DNA from: Iris pallida
Taxonomy: Eukaryota > Streptophyta > Magnoliopsida > Asparagales > Iridaceae
NCBI GenBank assembly: GCA_029216955.1
Contig: JANAVB010009599.1
Coordinates: 817,417 to 881,416, forward strand
Direction: 5' to 3'
Length of the DNA stretch: 64,000 bases
Shown: piece by piece, positions 20,723 through 30,330 of the stretch
Layout: every line of letters begins with the position of its first letter
Position numbering within the stretch: position 1 is the stretch's first letter
The notes under the pieces: model-generated
Database searches by the model: none
The model's input: only the letters and a program-made list of their open reading frames with translations
What the model was told of the DNA's origin: nothing
Made by a program: the position numbers and the translations under genes

Positions 20723-21120
20723 CAAACTATTACACGGCTGAGGAGTTGGTGATGCAATCGGATGCAGCCAAACTTGGATCCACACAAAAGAAGATGGTCG
20801 TCCGCTTCGACCAACAGGTGTTTGAAGAAATGCTCTCTGAAGGAAGCGCTGGCCTGGTCCAGAAGCGAACCCGTACAAAAAAGTCTTGCAGGGAGTGGAG
20901 GCCAAAGTCATTTGCTCCTCCCCAAGCTCTGGACGGAGTACTCTCTGCTACCCAAGACGGCGAAGGCAACTCTCATGCGACCCCACTTCAAGCCATAGAG
21001 GACTCTGCTGTCTCCAAGTCCGGCAGAGGAAAGCACTACGATGCTGGACTTGCAGGGGCAAAGAGTGATTCTATGTGATCCAGGAAGAAACCAAACAAAG
21101 ACACTAGCCGCAAAACGAAG

Positions 21121-21356
21121 ACTCATGCGGCCAAGATTGCCAAATGCATGAATGATGACCATGCGGCCGAAACTGCCAGCCAAATACATAACACTCATGC
21201 GGCCAGGATTTCCAGCCATATGGAGAACCCTCATGCGGCCAGGATTTCCAGCCGCATGGAGAAGACCTATGCGGCTGAGACTTCCAACCGCATAATGAAA
21301 GCCCGTGTGGCTACGACTGCCAGCCGCAGGAAGATTGTTGATTCCAGCCGCATGCC
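21121..21356 (+). repeat. 45-bp repeats with inverted CATGCGGC/GCCGCATG pairs inside E2 gag, copy A
   Basis: Five to six units. The best one is CATGCGGC (21232-21239) paired with GCCGCATG (21251-21258), an 8-base perfect inverted repeat with an 11-base loop. The encoded peptide repeat is HAARISSRM(E/N). The DNA motif equals the one in the LTR array. Confidence 0.9.
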
Positions 21357-24145
21357 GCATGCCGCCTGCTCCACGCGGCTCAGTCTTCGACCGCCTCTTC
21401 TATGGTCCTGATCTCTCGTACTCCCGAGAAGACATGTCTGACTCTCTCCAGCACTACTTAGACTCTTCCTACTATGTGCCTTCACGCACTAGAGTGAAGA
21501 AGTCTAGGGCAGCACGAGCTTGGCAAGCTCGGTCCGCTGATCCGACCTCTGACCATCCGAGCGTTCCACATACTGTTATGCGGGCCTCTGATGGAAAGTT
21601 GTACAGAACCACTCGAGTCCGGCCCCCGACGACAAACGGACAGGATGGTTCCCAAAAGTCTTCCAAAATCCAGGAAGCAAGCATGGTCGTTACGGACCCA
21701 TCTGACTTGCGTGAGGCTATCCTCCACAAACGCAATGAAAGAGAAGGGGCCTCGGGGTGCAAAGAGTCCTCCCACGGACGTCACTGCACCCAAGTCATCG
21801 TCAACTGCTGTTGTAATAACGCGACGGTACGAGAAGACCGGCAGTCCATCTTCCAAAGACCGCAACAACCATGTTCAGAGGATGAGGCACCTCCCGTCGT
21901 CTCCTGCAACTCTGCTCAGAAAATCCCCACCGATGGGAGAGGGAAGAAGACAAATGTTTCCAGCCCAAAGATTTCAACCACTATGACTAAGAGACTGTCG
22001 TCTAAATGGGTGCCCACCACCGAAGTTTTTTAAGGTACCCGTTCAAAGATGAAATCTGCTACAGTGGGAGATTCATCATCCACATCACTAGGGGTAGCTG
22101 GAACTGGGGGTAGCACTCCTCCGAACCTCTACGACAACCCGATGTTCCAAGAAGACGAGCTGGAGGAAACAACTCTCCCATCAGATGCAGCAAATCCCGA
22201 CGTCCCCGAGGACGTCTACAATTCCCAAGACGAGGCAAACTCGGAAGCTGGAGGTACTGTTCCTTCCGAGTCCGAACCAGAGGAAGACATTCCCACATAC
22301 CCCGATGACTTCTCGTTATAGGGGTATGATTCGGAGTGTACGTCATCCACCGTCCCTTCTACTTCTACTCATGTCAGGACGACATTCATGACAAACGACG
22401 AACAGGATGGTCCCAGTGATCGCCAATGCATCGACACTCTGGAGGCCATACTGCGCACTTTGGTAAAATCCGTGGACGATATCAAAGCAGCCCTCCCTAC
22501 TCTGCAAGGAAGGATGCCTGGCCAAACAAATTTGGGCCCCGCGGTCAATGCAGACTCAAACTCAACGGTACCAAACCCGGGCAATATTCCTTCTGAAATA
22601 TCGGCTCCTACCGCTGCAGACGAAGCCAGGGAGGCAAGAAGAGAGGTCCAGGAGCTCCGGGCCATGTTTCACGCCCGGGAAAACTGCCAAGACCTCAGGA
22701 TACGACAACCGTATCCCGCTGCGTGGAGAGATGTTCCCTTCCCACCAAAGTATAAACTATTCCACATCAATACATATGATGGGAAGACCTCCGTAAGTCG
22801 GTGCATCACTTACTTCGAGGTCACCACCAACCATCTGTCCCATGACGATGTCATCCTTACACGACTATTCATTGGGGCATTGGAAGGGGTCGCCTTCGAC
22901 TGGTATCGCAACCTGCCAGACAACTGCATCCACTCCTTCGCCAGCTTCAAGCGCATGTTCTTGGAGAGATTCTACGAAGTAGAACAGGACGTCAAAATAT
23001 CCACCCTCATGGACGTCGTTCAAGGGGAGAAAGAGCTGACAAATAACTATATTGAGCGGTTTTGCCAAACTGCCATGAAATTGCCGTCCGGTAATCCGGA
23101 TTCCTCCTTAATTGAAATTTGCCAAAAGAGACTGCTTCCAACAATTAGCCTCTAGATGGGTGAAAGTTAATTCAAGGACTGGAAGACGTTTATTATCATT
23201 GCCACTTGCGCCGAAGAATGGTTGAAGAAGGCTCGCCAACTGGGATTGCACATCTAAGAGGGAGAGGACAAGGGCAGACGTCCTAATGCCAACAACAACA
23301 ATAGTTGTAACTTCTCCAACAATCAGGACAATAAGGGCAAGCAGGCTATGGTGGCCGACACAGCACAGAAACCTGAGTCAAAACCGGCAGACAAACAATG
23401 GCCACAAATGACCTACTCTTTCGAAGACGGCCACGTCAAGCCCATCTTGGACATTCTCATACAAGGAGACAGAATTCAGCTCCCTCCGCCAAGACGGGAA
23501 CCTCGGCCGGCAGAAATGGAGAGCCCAAAGTACTGCCATTACCACCGCTACGTCCACCATGCTACACACGACTGCTACCAACTGAAATGATACATCCAAT
23601 ATCTCATCGATTCGAATGCTCTGGCCATTGATTTCTAAGAGATAACCGTGGTAGACAATATGGTGTCAGTACAATTTGGCAGCTTCCCTCCAACAAAAAC
23701 TCGAGACGGTGTGGTCCCCATCCCTCTGGCGACAATAGAGATTGCTAATCTTCCACCTCCCCGAGATCAGGCTGCTAGTCTAGTGCCCCTCACCACATCA
23801 TGGGGAAAGGTCATGTGGGTCCATCCGGACCTGGTACTCGAGGTTACTCAATCCACACCACCTTCCATTCGCAAGAAAAAGAGTGGAAAAGTCAGATCTT
23901 GCCGCACAATCTCGATAGATATCGAAGAAGCCACAGCTGTCGTCACTCGGTCTGGGGCACAATCCCAGCCTTCGACTGATAACTCGATTGAAGATCATCA
24001 GCCAGCTACTGCTGACGCTCTGGGACCTTCTCAGCCTCCGACGACCGACAAGCCTAGGCCGAAGGAGACTCGCTTTGACAAATCCCTCCGGAAAGAGGCA
24101 CCTCAGGGGCTAGAGAGGCCCTACAACTTCGACATCTTGGCATAA

Positions 24146-25204
24146 TTGGCCAACACACCGGCCAAATTATCATTATACGAGCTCCTGAGACTCTCAAAGG
24201 ATGTTCGCGCGGCTTTGAGCGATGCACTCCAGAATGCCGACGCCTATCTGGCTCAGGTCAACCTCACGGGGGAAAGCCCGCCTGCAGATCTCTAAGATAT
24301 CGCTTACACGGGAGTAATATCCAATATTGTCTTCACTCCGCAGGATATGCTCATCAAAACCAACCTGCACGATCGTCCGTTATATTATACTGGATACATC
24401 GGCGACGTAAAGGTGGATAGGATGCACATTGAGCCTGGTTCTTCCATAAGCATCATCCCGAAGGGTCTGTTACATCATCTCCACATTCCTATGCAACGTC
24501 TGACGCCAACAAGCACCGCCATCAGCGGTTTCAATTCGGGCAGGAGCTACCCAATTGGGAAGATTCGCTTGAAGTGCCAAATTGGTGATCTTCACCCAGA
24601 AGTAACCTGTTACGTCATAGACGCGGATACATCCTACAACATCCTCTTGGGGCGCCCTTGGATACATGATTATATGATTGTGCCTTCCACACTGCACCAG
24701 TGCTTCAAGTATATCGACAAACACGGCTTCGTGAGGATAGAATTTGCCGACATCGATCCCTTCAAAGGGGTCGAATCCTACTACTCCGACTCCTGCCTAT
24801 ACAAAAAGTCGAAGAGGCACCTTGGTGAAGGAGATGTGCAAGCTTGTACCGAGACAGCCACAGGATCAGAAGGACCTCTGACGATCCACCTCCAAGCTCG
24901 CAAACCTGGCAAGTCCGCACCCCTTACAGCCACTCTGCATAAGGATGCAATCAGCCTCTCAGCACAAGAAGAGCAAATGATAATCCGGCTGCCAAGGTCT
25001 GGCCAAGCGCCAAGACCCACCACGGAGCCACTGACAATCAGGCTGCCTAGAGCCGGCCAACCACAAATGAAGAAGCTCAACCCCTCCGACAAGCCAATGA
25101 CGATACGCCTTCCCAAGAAGAATCGTCACCCCGATGCAAGGTCTGGGCTTCTAGCGAGCCAACAACTCCCCGCCAGCATCGAGTACCAAACTGGGGGTCG
25201 CTAG
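24146..25204 (+). pseudogene. pol: E2 aspartic protease and repeat-bearing linker, copy A
   Basis: Continues gag after a TAA at 24143-24145 (both copies). A TAA at 24293-24295 is private to copy A. Retropepsin landmarks: PLYYTGYIGDVKVDRM, the catalytic motif as IEPGSS (copy B has IDPGSS, so copy A lost the catalytic Asp), CYVIDADTSYNILLGRPW (flap and ILLGRP). The linker then carries the repeated module IIRLPRSGQ, LTIRLPRAGQ, MTIRLPKKN. Ends at TAG 25202-25204. Confidence 0.85.
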
Positions 25205-26130
25205 TTTGCCAACGACTCCACGTTCTGCTCCACCGGCAGAACCCCTGACGATCAAACTGCCCAGGTTATCCTTTCAGTCTTCATTTATACAGGTGTGGCC
25301 GAAGAAGAACCGGAGCTAGCCAAGTATGTGGCTGCCCACAGTGATGTTCCCTCCGTAGATGATGTAATCCCGCTAGAAAAGATACCTTAGTTCATCAATA
25401 AAGGGCTATCTTTGAACTACCTCGAGCTTAATAAGCTTTATACAATATATGCTATGGAACACGGTATAGGCACTCACCTACACACACAGGTAACAAATGT
25501 TTACACCGCAAATTAGCTTACTCCAGTGGAAGACGCTTACCGCATAATCGAGGGAGGGGACCATCCAATCATCTTCGGCCGAAAGGACGACCCACAATAC
25601 TTCACCATAAAGAAGGTCGATCTTGAATCAGATGTCGAAAGACTGCCTCTGTATCTTTATAGCCCCCAATCCAAATACCTCATGCAAAAACAGGGGTATG
25701 ATCTGGAGACTACGCCAGGCTTGAACTATGGCACTGGGCGACGATTACCTTTAAAGCCACCAGTCCCGATTGGCAAACCACGGGACTACTACAGCAAGAC
25801 CCGATGTGGATTAGGGTATGTTACGCCCGCAATGACCCCTGAAAGTTCAGATGAGGAATACGACTGGCATTCACATTCAACTGGGTCACCAACTTCTGAT
25901 TCAGATACCAGCATCGGAGACGTATTCAGACAAGTCCTGTCAGTCAACATGGCATTCGCCGATGCTTACGAAGAAGATGACGATATTTCTGAAATCCTCG
26001 AGTTAGAGCCGTGGGCCTAACAGCTGGACGCACAATGCGAAAAGTAGTTCGAACAGAGAGAACCTCCTACTGAAGATGAGGTTATACAGGTCGACCTCGG
26101 TAGCGAATCTTCTCCAAAACCAATCTTCGT
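25205..26130 (+). pseudogene. pol: E2 protease-RT linker, copy A
   Basis: The frame is broken up to 25525, then open from 25526 to 26020 with YRIIEGGDHPIIFGRKDD, YLMQKQGYDLETTPGLNY, RCGLGYVTPAMTPESS and an acidic tail ending in EPWA. These blocks have E1 counterparts, so this spacer is conserved across Tat families. No catalytic motif is visible. Confidence 0.75.
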
Positions 26131-27560
26131 CAGTAAAGGCTCGACAGACGAAGAGCGAGAATTGCTACTGGAACTTGTCAAAGAATATATTGATGTGTTC
26201 GCCTGGAGCTATGAAGACATACCGGGGTTAAATCCCAATATTGCTCTTCATAAACTCAACATTCGGACAGATTCAAAGCCAGTCAAATAACAACAACGAC
26301 CCTTCCGCCCAGGCATCATGGATACAATCGAAGCCGAAGTCAACAAACTCATAGCCAGCAGCTTCATACGCGAGGAGCAACATCCAGACTGGGTCGCCAA
26401 CATAGTATCGGTCCTCAAGAAGAATGGAAAGATTCGAATCTGCATCGACTTTCATAATCTGAATGAGGCATGTCGCAAAGATGAATTCCCCCTCCCTATC
26501 ACAGACATCATGATCGATAACACATGCGGCTTCGAACGCATGTCATTCATGGATAGTTTTTTAGGGTATAACCAAATCAAGATGTCCCCTGACGACGAAA
26601 AGCATACATCATTCCGAACACCAATTGGCACATACTGCTACACAGTCATGCCTTTCAGTTTAAAGAATACTGGCGCCACATATTAAAGAGCTATGAGTAT
26701 TATTTTCAGGGATCACTTGTGCAAGACCGTAGAGTGCTATGTTGATGATATCGTCGTCAAGAGTCGCTATAAGGGCGACCATCTCCAGGATCTGAGGACG
26801 GTATTCGACCTGATGCGAGCAAACAACCTGAAGATGAATCCCACAAAATCCTTCTTGGGCGTATCCAGCGGAAAGTTCTTGGGTTTCATCATCACCTTCC
26901 AGGGTATCCACGTAGACCCTGAGAAGACGAAGGCAATCATGGAGATGGGTCCCCCAAGAAATCTTCGAGAACTTCGAGGCCTCCAAGGGAGGTTAGCTTA
27001 CATCAGGAGGTTCATTTCCAACCTCTTCGGGCGTTGTCAGCCATTCACCCATCTCATGAAGAAGGGCGTCTCATTCATATAGGACGAAGAATATTAGCGT
27101 GCCTTCGACGGCATCAAAGAATATTTGTCGAACCCTCCAGTCCTGGTGGCCCCGGTTGCTGGAAAACTATTCATGCTCTATGTACGGGCAATGAAGCATT
27201 CCCTCGGCGCTCTGCTGGCACAAAACAATGATGCAGGCCATGAACAAGCTATATATTACCTCAGTCGAATGATGATCGGACCAGAGCACCGATATACCGC
27301 TGTGAAGAAAGAATGCCTCGCCCTGGTGTTCGCCATTCAAAAGACGCGGTACTATGTCACAGGACAAGCCATACATGTGATCTCACGGGTCAACCCTCTC
27401 AGGGTCCTCATGACTAAACCAGGGGCACTCATCTCTCGCCTTGCTACTTGGGCCATATTACTGTCCTCCTACCACATGATCTTCATCCCACAAAAGGCTG
27501 TTAAAGGTCAAGCCCTTGCAGACTTTTTGGCAGCCCACCCAGGCTCGGAGTCGTCTAGAA
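26131..27560 (+). pseudogene. pol: E2 reverse transcriptase and Ty3-type RNase H, copy A
   Basis: Complete RT layout without the E1 deletion: KEYIDVFAWSYEDIPGLNP, IREEQHPDWVAN, KIRICIDFHNLNEACRKDEFPLP, the Asp block as SFMDSFLGYNQIKM, TVMPFSLKNTG, YVDDIVVKS (about 26740), FLGFIITFQGI, and the connection block LRGLQGRLAYIRRF. RNase H follows (MLYVRAMKHSLGALLAQ, HRYTAVKKECLALVF, ALADFLAAHP). Stops private to copy A: TAA 26288-26290, TAA 26684-26686, TAG 27080-27082. A TAG at about 27094 is shared with copy B. Confidence 0.9.
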
Positions 27561-28035
27561 TATATGAAGAAATCCCAGATGAGGTTGCCGATTCGCATGC
27601 AACCTCTCACGATGATATATGGCAAATGTTCTTCGACGGCGCCTCAAGGACCGGACCTAAGGGCAACATCATCGTCGGAGTTGGGGTGGTGCTGGTTTCT
27701 CCTTCTGGATTGGTGATCAATCGCACTTACTCCCTCACAGAACCCTGCTCTAACAATGTGGCCGAGTATGACGCTTTGGTCATTGGCCTCCAACTTACAA
27801 GAGATCTGGGGGTAGAATATCTTGAAGCATACGACGATTCACAGTTAATCGTCAATCAGATCCAGGGTTCATACGAAGTCCGCCATGAAGACATGAACCC
27901 CTATCACCAAATAGCGATCGATATCATCTCGTCGTTCGAGGGGTTCTTCATCGAACACGTTCCCAGACTCTAAAATATCGAAGCCGACGCCCTAGCAGGC
28001 CTTGCCGCTTCCCTAGCAGTGCCAAATCATACTCA
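27561..28035 (+). pseudogene. pol: E2 second (a)RNase H, copy A
   Basis: WQMFFDGASRTGPKGN, GVVLVSPSGL, CSNNVAEYDALVIGL, LEAYDDSQLIVNQIQG, HVPRL, then TAA 27971-27973 (CAA in copy B), then IEADALAGLAASLAVP. The acidic residues of the RNase H fold are kept (FDGAS, AEYDAL, YDDSQ, EADAL). This is the Tat-lineage dual RNase H arrangement. Confidence 0.88.
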
Positions 28036-28706
28036 TCATTCGGTGGATGTGATAGGCCATAAACTGGTCAGTCCCAAGAACAATGTTCAATTTGTGGCGA
28101 GTTATTCCGCTCATACGATCGACGATGTCCCAGACTGGAGTCAACCATTCATTGACTTCGTAGTTTACGACATTCTGCCCGAGAATCCAAAAGAGGCCAC
28201 CTCTATCAGAAGGCGTTCTCTCAGATTCTTCTACGATACGGAGACGAAAATGCTGTATCGCTGATCCTACGATGGATTATTGCTTCGATGCCTGTCAAAC
28301 GCAGAAGCCAAAGAAGCCGTACACGAAGCCCATGACGGTGTCTGCAGGGCCCATCAGCCTGGCCCAAAATTGCAAGATCGTCTTCACCGAATGGGCTACT
28401 ACTGGCCCACGATGGTAGCAGATGCGATAGACTACGCAAGAAAATGCAAAGCCTGCCAAGTCCACGCAGACTTCATCCACCAACCATCCGAATTTCTACA
28501 TCCGACGGTAGCATCCTGGCCATTTGAAGCATGGGAAATGGATATCATCGGTCCGATTACTCCACCTTCCTTTCGATGACATTGCTTCATACTCGCAATC
28601 ACAGATTACTTCTCCAAATGGGCGGAAGCTGTTTCGCTTGCAGAAGTCAAAACTTCAAACGTGATCAGCTTCCTCGAGCATCACGTCATCTATCGCTTTG
28701 GACTGT
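28036..28706 (+). pseudogene. pol: E2 integrase N-terminal half, cut by E3, copy A
   Basis: After a spacer with DWSQPFIDFVVYDILPENPKEA and a TGA at 28262-28264, the zinc-binding domain has HDGVCRAHQ and CKACQVHADF (HHCC pattern). The core starts with MDIIGPITPP (first catalytic Asp), ITDYFSKWAEAV and HHVIYRFG, and then stops at the E3 LTR. The second Asp and the Glu are absent, so the fragment cannot integrate. Confidence 0.87.
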
Positions 28707-29073
28707 TGTAGGCCTTTAAAAATGACAGTCACGCTGAGTTGATCAGGACAGAGTCAAAAGTCACGCTCAGTAGATCAGGACAATATTTATAAATCACGCT
28801 GAGAAGACAACTCATCATTTGTCAGAGAGTAATTATGACTGACAGCACAACAGTCGAAGAATGTCTCTTCGTATGCCACGTATGCACAGAATTCGAGAGA
28901 TCACAGCCGTCTATTGCGTGATTTTCAAAATCTTCTTCAGCTAGACTCAGCCTTCGTCATGTTGGCGTACCAAAAGAGCTTCTTGTCATTTAATGTGACT
29001 GACAAAAGCAATCACTGTCAGAGATTTTGTGTCAGTCGAGGCACGCCAAATCAAGACAGTTGGCAGTTCTATC

Positions 29074-29308
29074 CCAAGTCTGCGTGTATTTTGAGTTTTC
29101 CCTCAAATCTGCGTGGATTCTGAAGTTTTCTTCCTCAAGTCTGCGTGGATTATGAAGTTTTCTTCACCAAGTCTGCGTGGACTCTGAAGTTTTCTTCACC
29201 AAGTCTGCATGGATTCTGAAGCTTCCTGCCCCAAGTTTGTGTGGATTTTGAAGCTTTCTACCCCGAGTCTGCGTGGATTTCGTCTTCAACAAGTCTGCAT
29301 GGATTTCA
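29074..29308 (+). repeat. 33-bp tandem array AAGTCTGCGTGGATTCTGAA in the E3 LTR, copy A
   Basis: Seven to eight units of about 30-33 bases, each with TCTGCGTGGATT followed by CTGAAGTTTTCTTCACC. Located in U3 about 210 bases upstream of the TATA box. Further TGCGTG copies at about 29351 and 29454. Confidence 0.93.
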
Positions 29309-29517
29309 TCAAATTGGAGTACATGGCAGCCATGCCACTGATCTCTCGCCTGCGTGTCCTGTAACTTGCATACGACTCATGCATGATTGCCATGTGTCCA
29401 ACAGTTACAGGCCACGTCCAGTAACTGCTCACAACCTTGCATATGTTAAATCCTGCGTGATTTTCAACTAAGCACAGGCTGTGAAGATAGTTATCTTTTT
29501 AGTTATTATTTTTGACT

Positions 29518-29527
29518 CTATAAATAG
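29518..29527 (+). promoter_or_regulatory. TATA box (CTATAAATAG) of the E3 LTR, copy A
   Basis: Same ten bases as the E1 LTR TATA box, about 170 bases before the LTR end. Conserved in copy B at 63020-63029. Confidence 0.75.
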
Positions 29528-29702
29528 AGTTCTTTTTCTCATTCATTGGACAGATACATAGTTATCTACTGTCAAAATTTTGAGAGCTTTTCTTCTTCAC
29601 ATAGTCCAAGGGATAAAGTGATCGTCTTCTAGATCAGATTCCCACAGTTGTAATTTTCCCAGATACACAATAAATAAAGGAATTTATTTATGGAAAACAA
29701 AT

Positions 29703-29720
29703 TGGCGACTCTGCTGGGGA
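29703..29720 (+). promoter_or_regulatory. Primer binding site TGGCGACTCTGCTGGGGA of E3, copy A
   Basis: Identical to the E2' PBS, three bases after the LTR end, and inside the gag frame (MENKLATLLGK). Confidence 0.85.
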
Positions 29721-30027
29721 AAACCATCTCCTCTTCTGAGATGGCAACAACTCAATGCGATACTTCGTCAATCGGCTCGACGAAGAAGGTGATGATGATC
29801 CAATTCGATCAACTCGCCTATGAAGAAATACAGCGGGCTAAGAGTGGTAAGCCCACTACAGCCTCCATCATCACTGCCAAGTCAAAGGGACACTCTCTTT
29901 ATGTCCCTAAGAATCAGTTGGCAGCCAATGGTGAAGTCTCTGCAACAGTGTCTACTCCTAACACTGGCAAGAACTCTACTGCAAGCACGCACACTCTTGT
30001 GTGCTCGAAGATGACAGCAATCAAAGA

Positions 30028-30330
30028 TCACGCTAACAGTACTGGCTCCTAAGCCAAATCTGTTCCAGTGTGTGTCTCCAAAATTAAAAGTCACGCTGAC
30101 AGTACTGGCTTTTTAGCCAAATCTGTTCCAGCGTGCAATTTCAACCTCAAAAGTCACGCTGACAGCACTGGTTCCTTAGCCAAGTCTGTTCCAGTGTGTA
30201 ATTCTAAAATCAACAATCACGCTGACAGTATTGGCTCCTTAGCCAAATCTGTTCCAGCGTGTATTTCCAAAGTCAAAAGTCACATCAACAGCACTGGTTC
30301 TTTAACCAAGCCTGTTTCAGCGTATATTTC
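30028..30330 (+). repeat. 63-bp repeats forming CACGCTG...CAGCGTG hairpins in E3 gag, copy A
   Basis: Five units of 63 bases. The best is 30092-30135: CACGCTG (30092-30098) pairs with CAGCGTG (30129-30135), and TGGCT pairs with AGCCA around a TTTT loop inside it. The array encodes 21-residue repeats with SHADSTGSLAKSVPAC. Confidence 0.92.

Larger units (their letters stand above)
20692..24145 (+). pseudogene. gag: E2 gag, interrupted by stops, copy A
   Basis: ATG at 20692 inside the LTR end. The N-terminal block matches E2' gag; a TGA at 21076-21078 (both copies) precedes the 15-residue motif repeats. A TAA at 22031-22033 is private to copy A (CAA in B). The retrotransposon gag core (PF03732-like) lies at about 22735-23155: FPPKYKLFHINTYDGKTS, RLFIGALEGVAFDWYRNLP, FLERFYEVEQDV. 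Stops in both copies follow at 23152 and near 23256. A C-X2-H-X4-H-X4-C knuckle (YCHYHRYVHHATHDCY) lies at about 23530, and the tail has WVHPDLVLEVT leading to the protease. gag forms the particle shell and binds RNA in intact relatives. Confidence 0.87.
19459..28706 (+). mobile_element. E2: Tat-lineage element inserted in E2' gag, interrupted by E3, copy A
   Basis: 5' LTR, PBS, gag, protease, linker, RT, RNase H, aRNase H and the first half of integrase, all on the + strand. Integrase stops after HHVIYRFG at 28706, where the E3 LTR starts. The rest of integrase, any antisense gene and the 3' LTR are not in the window. It carries many more private stop codons in pol than copy B. Confidence 0.9.
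28707..29699 (+). mobile_element. E3 5' LTR (993 bp), copy A
   Basis: The left edge is set by loss of integrase homology and the family-typical TGTA start (TGTTGTAGG three bases earlier is an alternative). The right edge is set by ATGGAAAACA, spacer AAT, PBS. Contains CACGCTGAG at 28730, 28777 and 28797 areas, then the 33-bp array and the TATA box at 29518-29527. Confidence 0.83.

Noticed and set aside
29074..29308. Regularly spaced repeats resembling a CRISPR array
   Set aside because: Units are contiguous and degenerate with no unique spacers, in a plant LTR; no cas genes. The same applies to the 18-, 45-, 55- and 63-bp arrays.
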